This document shows, in pieces, positions 8,224 to 16,440 of a stretch of 64,000 bases of DNA; position 1 is the stretch's first letter; the number at the start of each line of letters is the position of its first letter. The notes under the pieces are model-generated. The model saw nothing but the letters and a program-made list of their open reading frames with translations. It was not told the DNA's origin and ran no database searches. Made by a program: the position numbers and the translations under genes. The DNA comes from an uncultured Prevotella sp. (GTDB lineage Bacteria > Bacteroidota > Bacteroidia > Bacteroidales > Bacteroidaceae). Location: positions 1-64,000 of the forward strand of contig URLI01000001.1 in NCBI GenBank assembly GCA_900548585.1. Reading direction: 5' to 3'.

Positions 8224-9245
8224 GCAAAAAGGTCTTGCGTGAAATTGCGACGGCGCTCTGTCTCACCGCCATGTCACTCACAGCAGCAGCACAGCAGAGC
8301 GGCCGCGAATGCCGCCATTTCACTTTCGTTGAGCTGAACTGCGAGAACCTGTTCGACACCTCGCACGACTCACTAAAGCAGGACACCGAATGGCTCGAGG
8401 ACAGTCCGCGACACTGGACACGCAAACGCTACTGGCACAAACTGAACAACACCGGCAAGGAAATCATCGCGTGCGGCGGCGGCGGTGACGGATGGCGGTT
8501 GCCGGACATCGTGGTGCTCTGCGAGGTGGAGAACGACAGCGTGATGAGAGACCTCACAAAGCGGTCGCTGCTGCGCAATGCACGCTACGAATATATTATC
8601 ACCGAGAGCCCAGATGTCCGTGGCATAGACGTGGCGATGATGTACTGTCCGTCGTCGTTCCACATAATATCACACCACAACATACGTGTCGCGCCACTGA
8701 AAAACATGCGCCCCACGCGCGACATTCTCTATGCCTGCGGCACAATCATCAGCGGCGACACACTGCATGTGTTTGCGGTCCACGCGCCGAGCAGGTACGG
8801 GGGCGAACGCTCCACACGGCCGAACCGCATCCAGGTGGCAAAGACGCTCGCGGCGGCAATAGACTCGGTTTATGCCGTTTCGCCGGATGCAGCGATACTC
8901 GTGGCGGGCGACTTCAACGACTGTCACGACGACCCCGCACCGATGTTGCTCTACAAGAGTGGCATTGAGAACGTCACGCGTAATGCAACGGGCAGCAACG
9001 GAGCAAAAGGCTCGTACAAGTTCAAAGGCGAATGGCAGAGCATAGACCACATAATGGCATCGCCGAGGATGGCCGCAACACTGGACGGCGCGCACATTGC
9101 CGACCTCCCTTTTCTCCTCGAAGACGACGAGAGATACGGCGGCAAGACACCGCTGCGCACCTACTACGGGTTCAAGTATAAAGGTGGCTACAGCGACCAC
9201 CTGCCGCTCGTGGTGCGGTTCTGCATGGAAGTGCCTGAAGAATAA
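8220..9245 (+). CDS. Secreted endonuclease/exonuclease/phosphatase-family protein
   Basis: This is a 341-residue EEP-fold metal-dependent phosphoesterase with a signal peptide (residues 1-25, cleavage near AAAQQ). Motifs are ELNCENLFD (metal-binding Asn/Glu), EVEND, AVHAPSRYGG, GDFND and the terminal SDHLPLV histidine-aspartate. The substrate could be nucleic acid, phosphoinositide-like or another phosphodiester; the sequence does not decide. Its ATG overlaps the stop of the DAHP synthase gene (ATGA), so the two are translationally coupled despite unrelated functions. It converges on the WecB-like gene. Confidence 0.9.
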   Translation: MSKKVLREIATALCLTAMSLTAAAQQSGRECRHFTFVELNCENLFDTSHDSLKQDTEWLEDSPRHWTRKRYWHKLNNTGKEIIACGGGGDGWRLPDIVVLCEVENDSVMRDLTKRSLLRNARYEYIITESPDVRGIDVAMMYCPSSFHIISHHNIRVAPLKNMRPTRDILYACGTIISGDTLHVFAVHAPSRYGGERSTRPNRIQVAKTLAAAIDSVYAVSPDAAILVAGDFNDCHDDPAPMLLYKSGIENVTRNATGSNGAKGSYKFKGEWQSIDHIMASPRMAATLDGAHIADLPFLLEDDERYGGKTPLRTYYGFKYKGGYSDHLPLVVRFCMEVPEE

Positions 9246-9271
9246 GCGGTCACGTCACGGCAGCCAAGCGC

Positions 9272-10357
9272 TCACGCATTGATGAGTATGCTGACGATGC
9301 GCTCCGCCGAGCGTCCGTCCCAACGCTCGGGAATGGCAGACGGCTTCCACCTGCCAGCCACGAGTTTTTCGAGTGACGCCGCCAGTTGTCCGGCATCCTC
9401 GCCCACAAGTACGTTGGACCCCACCTTCACTGTCTCGATGTGCTCGGTATAGCTGTTGAGTGTTATGCACGGCACTCCGTTGAACGTCGCTTCCTCCGCC
9501 ACGTTGCCGGAGTCTGTGATTACCCCCTTGGCGTGCGACGTGAGGTAGCCGAACTCAAGATAGCCCATAGGCGGCACTACAGCCACACGCTCCCCACCAT
9601 CAATGCTGCCAAGCAAATCAGCCACGACGGTCTTCGCCGCGCCGCGCAAAGGCGCTATGACGGGTGTCCCGCCAGCCCTCGCCACTATCGCCGCGAGCAT
9701 CTCCCTAAGGTTGTCGCGGTCGGAGATGAGTGCCTTGCGGTTGAGGGTGAACACTATGTACTCGCCATCTTGCAACTGCAACTCATTGAAAACTGCGGGC
9801 CGCACCCATCTGCCGTGGTTGAAGCGGAGGTTGTCAACCAGAATGTTACCAACCATATACACCCTGCTCTGCTCCGTTCCCTCGCGATTAGTGATGCTGT
9901 TGTTGCTCATCCCCGCAGTGAAAAGCAGGTCTGACAGGCCATCAATCACGAGGCGGTTTATCTCCTTAGGCATGTTTATATCGAACGAGCGCGTGCCGGC
10001 AACGAGGTGTGCCAGTTTTGCGCCCTGCTTCTTTGCCACTATCGCGGCAGCCATCGTCGATGCGAGGTCGTCAACGACAATAACCACGTCGGCAGGGTTT
10101 TGCGCCAGGTAATGCTCGAAGGCGCTCATCACCTTGCCGGTCATTTCGTTAAGGCTATCGCTGTCTGCATTGAGGAATGCATCGGGACGCGGAATGTTCA
10201 GGTCATCGAACAGCGAGTCCTCGAGTGTCTCGTCGTCGCTTCTCCCGGCATAAACGAGCCTGTAGCATATACCCTCAGTCTTGTCGATGGCACGGATAAG
10301 CGGCGCCACCTTTATGAAATTCGGCCTTGCCCCGGCCACTATACAGATTTTCTTCAT
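9272..10357 (-). CDS. Divergent WecB-like UDP-GlcNAc 2-epimerase homologue
   Basis: This 361-residue protein has the two-domain GT-B-like fold of non-hydrolysing UDP-GlcNAc 2-epimerases (GARPNFIKVAP, TDSGNVAEEA, PKEINR). Residues used by Escherichia coli WecB are altered. The HVEAGLR glutamate is Val (HLVAGTRS), the HRRE histidine is Asn (LNRKA), and the HGDT histidine is Val, although its Asp is kept (VVDD). RDTTERPE has become NSYTEHIE. It may therefore act on another nucleotide sugar or bind without epimerising. No sugar genes lie beside it; it follows the SPFH-NfeD genes on the same strand after 79 bases. Confidence 0.8.
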   Translation of the reverse strand: MKKICIVAGARPNFIKVAPLIRAIDKTEGICYRLVYAGRSDDETLEDSLFDDLNIPRPDAFLNADSDSLNEMTGKVMSAFEHYLAQNPADVVIVVDDLASTMAAAIVAKKQGAKLAHLVAGTRSFDINMPKEINRLVIDGLSDLLFTAGMSNNSITNREGTEQSRVYMVGNILVDNLRFNHGRWVRPAVFNELQLQDGEYIVFTLNRKALISDRDNLREMLAAIVARAGGTPVIAPLRGAAKTVVADLLGSIDGGERVAVVPPMGYLEFGYLTSHAKGVITDSGNVAEEATFNGVPCITLNSYTEHIETVKVGSNVLVGEDAGQLAASLEKLVAGRWKPSAIPERWDGRSAERIVSILINA

Positions 10358-10436
10358 AAAAATGAATTTATTTTTTCCGAGAGTGGTTTTGCTCTTGGGT
10401 TGTGGTTAAGTGTCAAACTCCTTAACTCCTCTGCTA

Positions 10437-11396
10437 CTAATTCCCCCCTTCCTTGAACAACTCCTTTATACCTCCTATCGAGCCGAGCATGTTCGTCGCC
10501 TCGTAAGGCAGGTAAACGGTCCTTGCCTGCGGTCCCTGTGCCAGCTGCTCCATCATCTGGATGTACTTCTGTGCGAGCAGGTAGTTTGCCGGGTTGGTGC
10601 TCTTCCCCACCGCCTCCGTAATCTTCTCTATTGCGATGGCCTCGGCCTCGGCCTTGCGTATCCTTGCCGTCGCCTCGCCCTCGGCGCGCAGTATGGCCTG
10701 CTGCTTGTCAGCCTCGGCACGGTTGATGGTGGATGTCTTCTCGCCCTCCGACTGCAGTATGGCGGCCTGCTTCTGCCCCTCGCTGGTTAGTATGGTCGCG
10801 CGCTTGTTGCGCTCCGCCTGCATCTGCTTCTCCATAGCGTTCAGCACGCTCTCCGGCGGCGTTATGTCCTGCAGTTCCACGCGGTTCACCTTGATGCCCC
10901 ACTTGTTTGTTGCGTCGTCGAGTACGGCACGCAGCTTGGTGTTTATCGTGTCGCGCGATGTCAGGGTCTGGTCAAGTTCCAGCTCGCCGATGATGTTTCG
11001 CAGCGTTGTCTGCGTCAGTTTCTCTATCGCGTTAGGCAGGTTGTTTATCTCATACACCGCCTTGAACGGGTCAACAATCTGGAAATACAGAAGTGCGTTG
11101 ATTTTCATCTGTATGTTGTCCTTGGTGATGACGTTCTGCTTGTCGAAGTCATACACCTGTTCGCGCAGGTCAATCGTCTTGCTGTAGAAATACCGCCCGC
11201 CCTTCATGGTGACGATTTCCTTCGTCTGGTCGAAAAACGGTATTATGACGTTGATGCCAGGCTGCAGCGTGGCATGGTAACGTCCGAGACGCTCCACGAT
11301 TTTTGTCTCGCTCTGTGATATTATCACGAGGCTCTTCTTCACCAGCAACAGTGCGAGCAGCACCATCACGAGGGTGACAATAAGTGTTATTGACAT
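10437..11396 (-). CDS. SPFH/band 7 (paraslipin-type) membrane protein
   Basis: This 319-residue stomatin/prohibitin-family protein has one N-terminal membrane helix (residues 3-24). An SPFH domain follows (about 25-190, SETKIVERLGRYHATLQPG). A long Ala/Glu-rich coiled coil follows (about 195-265), and there is a conserved C-terminal tail (YLPYEATNMLGSIGGIKELF). Such proteins form oligomeric rings in ordered membrane domains and are commonly paired with NfeD proteins, as here. The NfeD gene starts upstream in the same direction with 74 bases between. Confidence 0.92.
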   Translation of the reverse strand: MSITLIVTLVMVLLALLLVKKSLVIISQSETKIVERLGRYHATLQPGINVIIPFFDQTKEIVTMKGGRYFYSKTIDLREQVYDFDKQNVITKDNIQMKINALLYFQIVDPFKAVYEINNLPNAIEKLTQTTLRNIIGELELDQTLTSRDTINTKLRAVLDDATNKWGIKVNRVELQDITPPESVLNAMEKQMQAERNKRATILTSEGQKQAAILQSEGEKTSTINRAEADKQQAILRAEGEATARIRKAEAEAIAIEKITEAVGKSTNPANYLLAQKYIQMMEQLAQGPQARTVYLPYEATNMLGSIGGIKELFKEGGN

Positions 11397-11470
11397 AGTG
11401 ATTTGTTTTTATTGTTATGTTAACATTCTGATAATCATGGTATATGTGCGTATGTGGCATGCCTTGGCAA

Positions 11471-11926
11471 TCACCATTTCTCCACGGTGATGATGATGCT
11501 CTCGCGCCCCACGACGCGCACATTCTCGCCCTTTGCAATCTCGCTGCTGTCTGCCGAGACAGCCTTCCAGTCGTCGCCGTCGATTGCCACGCGGCCGTGT
11601 CCGTCGGCCTTTATCGTCTCGCTCACCCTGCCACGCCTGCCAATCAGGGCATCGGCGTTGCTCTTGCGCCCCGGGTCGCTGCGGTGGAAATATTTCAGCA
11701 TCACAGGGCGGACGAAGAAAAGGCATAGCACCGACAGCACCGCGAAAACGATCAACTGCCACAGGAACGACATTCCCGTTAGTGACAGCACTGCCGTGAC
11801 ACCGGCACCGATGGCGAAGCACATTATGAAGAAATCGCCGCTCGTCAGTTCGAGGATAAGCAGCAGGAAGGCAGCCGTCGCCCACAACTGCCACAGGTTT
11901 TGTGTGAAATACTCGTATATTCCCAT
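11471..11926 (-). CDS. NfeD-family membrane protein
   Basis: This is a 151-residue short-form NfeD/YbbJ protein. Three hydrophobic segments lie in about residues 12-75, followed by a C-terminal OB-fold with RRGRVSETI and GRVAIDGDDWKA. It partners SPFH proteins in membrane quality control and membrane-domain organisation. The gene lies between an HExxH protein gene (6-base gap upstream) and the SPFH gene, consistent with a single operon transcribed from about 12497 leftward. Confidence 0.93.
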   Translation of the reverse strand: MGIYEYFTQNLWQLWATAAFLLLILELTSGDFFIMCFAIGAGVTAVLSLTGMSFLWQLIVFAVLSVLCLFFVRPVMLKYFHRSDPGRKSNADALIGRRGRVSETIKADGHGRVAIDGDDWKAVSADSSEIAKGENVRVVGRESIIITVEKW

Positions 11927-11932
11927 ATATAT

Positions 11933-12430
11933 CTATGTTTTGTTTGACGTACCTTTATTCCTCAAATCAGGTATTTTCCCGCCCTTTCTCATCAGTTTGT
12001 AACGTTCGGGGAACGTCATGCGGCGGTATTCGCGCCATCCCGCCGCACCGGCTTCCGCCGCGCCGAGGTAGTGCATGTCGCGCTCGTTGATGTAGGCCTC
12101 CATCTCGAACGGGTTGAGATAGTATGCCAGCCGCCTGCCCCTGCGGTCGAGACATATCCCCCGGAGCCATTGCATGAGGTACAGCAGATAGAAGATCAGC
12201 CAACTGTCTCCTGTGTCCTGTGCCTGCCTGAGATGTATCATCTCATGGTTTTTCATCACCGGGCGCCCATGGTTGAGCGCGTCGGCAACTTCCTGACTGT
12301 CAGTATATATCCGCCCGAAGAACGTTATCCCGGCAAAGCCTTCCCTGCAAAGGAACGTACTTACCTTCGCCGGCATGTCCTTTATGCGGCTCGGTCGCCT
12401 GGCTGTGAGCACGTCACGTAACAAATTCAT
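11933..12430 (-). CDS. Small protein with zincin-like HExxH motif
   Basis: This 165-residue protein contains HEMIH within NHEMIHLRQA, the HExxH pattern of zinc metalloproteases. Downstream is NPFEMEAYINERD, where a Glu could supply the third ligand as in gluzincins. A hydrophobic segment (WLIFYLLYLMQWL) lies between. Protease activity is inference; the whole chain is short. The ATG at 12430 is chosen because the -7 promoter element TATATTTG (12505-12512) lies downstream of the longer in-frame start at 12535. It precedes the NfeD gene by 6 bases, so a role in membrane protein handling is plausible. Confidence 0.7.
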   Translation of the reverse strand: MNLLRDVLTARRPSRIKDMPAKVSTFLCREGFAGITFFGRIYTDSQEVADALNHGRPVMKNHEMIHLRQAQDTGDSWLIFYLLYLMQWLRGICLDRRGRRLAYYLNPFEMEAYINERDMHYLGAAEAGAAGWREYRRMTFPERYKLMRKGGKIPDLRNKGTSNKT

Positions 12431-12504
12431 AAGCGGGCGTTGCTTTATCACACATCCCCAGCCGCTGCGATTTACTGGCACGCGGGGGGCGGTCTTATAC
12501 GGTG

Positions 12505-12512
12505 CAAATATA
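12505..12512 (-). promoter_or_regulatory. -7 element for the HExxH-NfeD-SPFH operon
   Basis: TATATTTG on the minus strand followed by CACCG. It implies transcription starting near 12497 and a leader of roughly 65 bases to the ATG at 12430. Confidence 0.5.
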
Positions 12513-12715
12513 TCAAAAAGAATTAGAACCGCCAAATTATAACTTATATCATGGACGGTGTTGCGAAAAAAAAAGGTTAATAAAACAAAAAACTGTTGTT
12601 TTTTCCTGCCAAAAGCGGTGCCGTGTCAAATTATTTCACTATCTTCGCAACGACAAGAACACCATCCTACAGTTGGTGCGCAACCAAGTAATAATAATAA
12701 AAACAGAATTGGCTT

Positions 12716-13120
12716 ATGAAAAAACTACTGGCAATCGCAGCAATGGTGCTGATCCCCATGATTTCGTTCGGACAGAGTTTGTATGACCGTTCCGGGTCTT
12801 ACAAGGGCAAAGTGGAGAGCAACGGGAGTATATATGACCGCAGCGGGTCGTACATAGGGAAAGTTGACAGGGGCAGTTTCTACGACCGCACGGGGTCTTA
12901 TATAGGAAAGACCGATGGGAAAAGTTTCTATGACCGCAGTGGGTCGTACATCGGCAGGATTGAAAGCGACGGAAGAGTGTATGACCGCAGTGGGTCGTAC
13001 ATAGGGAAAGTTGATGGCAACGGGACTATTTACGACCGCACAGGGTCGTACAAGGGAAAGGCGCAGAACGTTCCACAGGTAACGGCTGCCGCAATGACTT
13101 TCTTCTATATATTCAATTAA
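12716..13120 (+). CDS. Secreted protein of six YDRSGSYIGK repeats
   Basis: This 134-residue protein has a signal peptide (residues 1-19, MISFGQ). Six consecutive repeats of 16-17 residues follow, with consensus (I/F/V)YDR(S/T)GSYIGKV-D-x-G-(S/T), and then a short hydrophobic C-terminus. The repeats are similar at DNA level, so the copy number could vary. Regular Tyr/Gly spacing suggests a beta-solenoid or beta-sheet stack. I do not recognise a characterised family. The likely promoter element is TATCTTCG near 12640. A 22-bp repeat array begins 12 bases after the stop. Confidence 0.8.
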   Translation: MKKLLAIAAMVLIPMISFGQSLYDRSGSYKGKVESNGSIYDRSGSYIGKVDRGSFYDRTGSYIGKTDGKSFYDRSGSYIGRIESDGRVYDRSGSYIGKVDGNGTIYDRTGSYKGKAQNVPQVTAAAMTFFYIFN

Positions 13121-13131
13121 CCCAAACCTGT

Positions 13132-13241
13132 CGGTAAACACGCCGTGATTGGTCAGTAAACACGCCGAATTTACTGAGCAAACACGCCGTGATTGGTCAG
13201 CAAACACGCCGAATTTACTGAGCAAACACGCCGAATTTGCA
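13132..13241. repeat. 22-bp tandem array A (five units)
   Basis: Five head-to-tail 22-base units start at 13132, 13154, 13176, 13198 and 13220. Each contains AAACACGCCG. Units alternate between a TGATTGGT ending and an AATTTACT ending, and the last ends AATTTGCA. The array fills the gap between the 3' ends of two convergent genes. The same unit type occurs at 26748, 44014 and 58087. Confidence 0.9.
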
Positions 13242-13276
13242 TCCCTGTCAGGCATGAACGGGAGGCTTGGAGCGGT

Positions 13277-13576
13277 TTAACCGCCGATGACGAACACATG
13301 CCCCATGATGCCGAACGACAGTTGCTCGCCGAGTATGCTGCCCGTGCTGCACACCACATAGTCATGGTAGTCAAGGGCATACACCAGCACCACCCTTGAA
13401 TACGAGCGCGCGCCGGCGGTCAGTTGTTTGCCGTTGCCGCGTTTCGCGGCATCAATTTCCGCTGCATAGTGACTCTCTATGGCATCAATATGCTTCTCCT
13501 TGTTGGGATTGAAGAAATAACATGCCACGGCAAGGATTGCCAGTGCAGTGGCTATAATCCTGAAAAACCTCTTCAT
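13277..13576 (-). CDS. Small membrane-anchored protein, possibly DUF4359-like
   Basis: This 99-residue protein has one N-terminal hydrophobic helix (residues 5-22) and a basic extreme N-terminus. A short extracytoplasmic region follows, ending LSFGIMGHVFVIGG. The pattern of a membrane anchor plus a beta-hairpin-like end recalls the DUF4359 group, but I am not sure. The following gene on this strand is beyond array A, so it is the last gene of its unit. Function unknown. Confidence 0.65.
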   Translation of the reverse strand: MKRFFRIIATALAILAVACYFFNPNKEKHIDAIESHYAAEIDAAKRGNGKQLTAGARSYSRVVLVYALDYHDYVVCSTGSILGEQLSFGIMGHVFVIGG

Positions 13577-13635
13577 TTACAGAAGGGGGCGTGTCAGCAA
13601 AGACAGCGCCCCCGTTATTCGTTTCGTACTTGTCC

Positions 13636-14655
13636 TTATTGCTTCACGTTCCTGAAAGGAGCGATGGAGTATGCGTTCATCTTATCGAGCTCTCCTATCA
13701 CATACGCGCCTGCTATGCCTGCGTATGCCTTGAATGCCCATTCGCTCTTTTTGGGGTCTGGCGTCGAGGTCCACAGGTTGGCGTCTGTTCCTTTTCCATA
13801 TACATTCCCCACGGGGTCTCCGTTCTCGTCAGTGACGACGTAGACTCCAGACATTGGGATGTATCTCACGATGTCCTTCTCGCTGTTTTTGTTCCAGAAC
13901 TCGTCGCTTGAAATGTCGTCCAGCGTCATGTCCTTGTTGGCGCTGCCAAGATAGCGTGCCCGTATCTCGAGCCTGCTGCCATTGTTGCCAACCACGAGGT
14001 CACCGACAACCTTGTATCTGAAGGCCTGCAGGAGAGAGTAGGTTGTCTCGTTGGGGAACTCGTCGCTTCCATTCTTTGCTGGCTTGAACCTCAGTCCGTA
14101 GCCAGTGGCCTCGTTTTCGAAAGAACGGTAGTCGGCAGTGAATGTTTTCTTAACCCCGCCGTATTCTATTTCCTCCTGGCAATTTAGCGACTCCTCGTTG
14201 CCCGTGAATGTGATGTTGTAGCCGTCGTTGCGGTCGGGGAACACGCCCCTCATCTCTTCAAGGCTCGGCATGTGGTAATCATTCAGGAAATCCTGTGCGA
14301 AAAGGCTTTTGCCGTTTTTGTTATACTGTATGTCCTCCACTCCGTTTGCGACATACCAGTTGAAGAGCCCCTGCGCATCGTTGTCGTAAGACGTGGAAAA
14401 GCCCGTGCCTTCCTTGTTTATGTAATGATCCGCCATATATTCAATGGGCAGTGTGGATGGCGCATTATTCTCGACAGTCTCAAACCTCACATGGTCAATG
14501 TCACTTACCATGAAAGTTGTCTCCTGACCGTCCTTCATGTGAACCACCATCTTCGTCTGGTCCGCTTCGCTTTGTGCAAGGCTTGCCCCGCATGACAAAG
14601 CGGCGAATATAACAACACACAGCATCCTCGACGCTACATTGCTAAAACTTTTCAT
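13636..14655 (-). CDS. Secreted Prevotella-type protein, unknown function
   Basis: This 339-residue protein has a signal peptide (residues 1-27, GASLAQ). A short segment, MVVHMKDGQETTFMVSDIDHVRF, follows and resembles the strand-forming N-terminal modules common on secreted Bacteroidetes proteins. The rest is polar and probably beta-rich, with a DIVRYIPMSGVYVVTDENG segment. No catalytic motif found. Its start overlaps the stop of the upstream T9SS-tail protein by 4 bases (ATGA), so the two are cotranslated and may form one surface complex. Confidence 0.7.
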   Translation of the reverse strand: MKSFSNVASRMLCVVIFAALSCGASLAQSEADQTKMVVHMKDGQETTFMVSDIDHVRFETVENNAPSTLPIEYMADHYINKEGTGFSTSYDNDAQGLFNWYVANGVEDIQYNKNGKSLFAQDFLNDYHMPSLEEMRGVFPDRNDGYNITFTGNEESLNCQEEIEYGGVKKTFTADYRSFENEATGYGLRFKPAKNGSDEFPNETTYSLLQAFRYKVVGDLVVGNNGSRLEIRARYLGSANKDMTLDDISSDEFWNKNSEKDIVRYIPMSGVYVVTDENGDPVGNVYGKGTDANLWTSTPDPKKSEWAFKAYAGIAGAYVIGELDKMNAYSIAPFRNVKQ

Positions 14656-15146
14656 TTCTTGATGAATTTGATAGATTTGTTATTAATATTTATAATGTAA
14701 ATTCCTGATTTTAATCCGCCTGTGTAGAAGCCCGAGCTTGCCGAATATGCCTCCTCGCATACAAGTGCGCCCATGACGTTATAGACCCTTAGCGTCTGTC
14801 CGTCGTGGTCTTTCCCGGAGATGAATACATAGTCGCCGCTTATCCTTACCGGCTGCGTGTCTGGCTCTGACACATTGCCAATCCCCGCAGGAACGTCACC
14901 GTAAGGGAAGGTCCACTTGAGGACATCAACATAACTTACAGCAGGCATGGAGGCACCGTTCTTCTCCCTGACAATGAAGACATTGTCAGAGAAATCAATG
15001 CGGTTAATATCCTTTATTGCGATTTTTTTGACAGGCTTCCCGTTACGGAATTCTATCTGCAACACCCGTGTACCTGCCTGCTGCCCCACGGCCGACAATG
15101 CCGGACAGCATAAAGCGATACCAAAAAGTAGTCTTCTGATAGTCAT
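14652..15146 (-). CDS. Small secreted protein with T9SS-like C-terminal tail
   Basis: This 164-residue protein has a signal peptide (residues 1-21, SAVGQQ). A segment RVLQIEFRNGKPVKKIAIKD matches the N-terminal module of the next gene. The C-terminal region LRVYNVMGALVCEE...GIYIINI has the strand pattern of type A sorting domains. The protein is almost only a leader and a tail, so it may be a small surface adaptor. A -7 element TAAATTTG lies at 15227-15234. It forms an operon with the 339-residue secreted protein. Confidence 0.75.
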   Translation of the reverse strand: MTIRRLLFGIALCCPALSAVGQQAGTRVLQIEFRNGKPVKKIAIKDINRIDFSDNVFIVREKNGASMPAVSYVDVLKWTFPYGDVPAGIGNVSEPDTQPVRISGDYVFISGKDHDGQTLRVYNVMGALVCEEAYSASSGFYTGGLKSGIYIININNKSIKFIKK

Positions 15147-15226
15147 TTGGCTTTTTAATTTCTTTTAGTTACAAACAATGAGTTTGATTGAATGATAGAA
15201 TAAATAAAGATATATACATGCGACTG

Positions 15227-15234
15227 CAAATTTA
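15227..15234 (-). promoter_or_regulatory. -7 element for the two-gene secreted protein operon
   Basis: TAAATTTG on the minus strand, about 80 bases upstream of the start at 15146. The surrounding 15147-15438 stretch is AT-rich and otherwise shows only the hairpin at 15311-15338. Confidence 0.5.
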
Positions 15235-15310
15235 TAATTTATTTTCATAACAACACGCTTCTGAGTGTTAAAATTTAGTTTTTTTGCAATTATACGGGCA
15301 AATAGCAAAC

Positions 15311-15338
15311 TTAGGGCCATCCTCACGGACAGCCCTAA
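15311..15338 (-). terminator. Hairpin after DUF2023-flavodoxin genes
   Basis: TTAGGGC (15311-15317) pairs with GCCCTAA (15332-15338) around a 14-base loop, about 100 bases after the DUF2023 stop. The T-run is weak on both strands. Confidence 0.5.
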
Positions 15339-15438
15339 ACTATTATACAAAAAACATTATGAATTTTATTTAGCGAACAAGATTATAAAAAGTTTACCTT
15401 ATATTCCAATTAAGTCTTGTTTCAATTAATATTCCATG

Positions 15439-15807
15439 TCATTGCTCCCTGTGGCATGGCCGGCATTTGCGCACGCAGTATCGTTCGCACTGTGCGCAGA
15501 TGTCATAGCCGAGCATCGCGCCGAGAATGAAATCCTCTTCCGGTGATAATTGGTTGAGGGGGCGTGTCACCATCAATCTTATGGCGTCAAGGCACTCTCT
15601 CTTGCCGAAGAACAGGTTCAGGCAGTCATTGCCGACAGGCTGGATGATGTAGCCAATGCCCTGGCTGTCCAAACGCCGTATGGCAAACTCCTCATACCTT
15701 CGGTTAAGGGTATAAAGCACCATATTGCGCACCCCTTTCCTGTACTCATAGATATGGTTCATGAGCACTTTCATGTCTGCAGGCATCGCTTCGGCTCTCA
15801 TATCCAT
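15439..15807 (-). CDS. DUF2023 protein with C-terminal cysteine cluster
   Basis: This 122-residue protein matches the DUF2023 family, which is found beside flavodoxin in Bacteroidales (known association in Porphyromonas gingivalis). The N-terminal domain (about 1-95) has an alpha/beta ACT-like pattern. The end carries CAQCERYCVRKCRPC, with five cysteines in a CxxC-x3-C-x3-C-xx-C arrangement, which could hold an iron-sulfur cluster or zinc. It lies 6 bases after the flavodoxin stop, so a redox-related partner role is likely but unproven. Confidence 0.85.
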   Translation of the reverse strand: MDMRAEAMPADMKVLMNHIYEYRKGVRNMVLYTLNRRYEEFAIRRLDSQGIGYIIQPVGNDCLNLFFGKRECLDAIRLMVTRPLNQLSPEEDFILGAMLGYDICAQCERYCVRKCRPCHREQ

Positions 15808-15813
15808 GGGTTC

Positions 15814-16311
15814 TTATTTAAGACTGCTTCTTATCTGACCGAGCCACGCGTCGATGCGGCTGTCGGTCATGTCGTCCTCATTGACATCATCGAGGGCGAG
15901 GCCAACAAACTTGCCATCCACTATGGCATCCGAGTCGTCGAAGGTGTAACCTTCTGTGGAAACCTCGCCGACGAGCGTGGCTCCGCCGGCCTTGGCAGCA
16001 TCGTAGAGTTCCCTCATGCCACCGCAGAAAGTGTCGCTGTAACCAGCAGAGTCGCCGCAGCCAAACACGGCAACCACCTTTCCAGCAAGGTCGGCGCCCT
16101 TGAGGAGGTCAACCCCGTCGTACCAGTCGTCCTGCAATTCACCAGCACCCCAGGTGGAAGTACCGATTAGAAGGTTGTCGTTCCCTGCCAGCACATCAGC
16201 ATTGAGGTCGGTCACATTGATTGCGCTGACACTTAATTTCGATGCTATCTTACCGGCGATTTCCTCACACATACCAGTCGAGGAGCCATAAACAACTACT
16301 GTTTTTCCCAT
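15814..16311 (-). CDS. fldA: Flavodoxin
   Basis: This is a 165-residue long-chain flavodoxin that carries electrons on FMN. The phosphate loop is VYGSSTGMCEEIA (residues 7-19). The isoalloxazine loops are TSTWGAGELQDDW (about 51-63) and FGCGDSAGYSDTFCGG (about 83-98). It substitutes for ferredoxin under iron limitation in many bacteria. The promoter has -7 TACCTTTG at 16356-16363. It forms an operon with DUF2023. Confidence 0.96.
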   Translation of the reverse strand: MGKTVVVYGSSTGMCEEIAGKIASKLSVSAINVTDLNADVLAGNDNLLIGTSTWGAGELQDDWYDGVDLLKGADLAGKVVAVFGCGDSAGYSDTFCGGMRELYDAAKAGGATLVGEVSTEGYTFDDSDAIVDGKFVGLALDDVNEDDMTDSRIDAWLGQIRSSLK

Positions 16312-16355
16312 TTCCTTATACCGTTAAATACTTTATTGTTTTATCATTACGGTTG

Positions 16356-16363
16356 CAAAGGTA
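16356..16363 (-). promoter_or_regulatory. -7 element of the flavodoxin promoter
   Basis: TACCTTTG on the minus strand, 45 bases before the fldA start. No Fur-like palindrome was recognised nearby. Confidence 0.5.
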
Positions 16364-16440
16364 GTGCAAAGAAATCAGACCTGCAATACCTAAAAATGAT
16401 GGTTTTGTGCCATACGCTGTGTTGTCATTATGAGAATTGC

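Noticed and set aside
13132..13241. CRISPR-like array
   Set aside because: Units are contiguous with no spacers, and no cas genes are in the window.
12725..13255. Minus-strand frame covering the YDRSGSY repeat gene and array A
   Set aside because: Its periodicity only mirrors the DNA repeats. The plus strand has the signal peptide and promoter.
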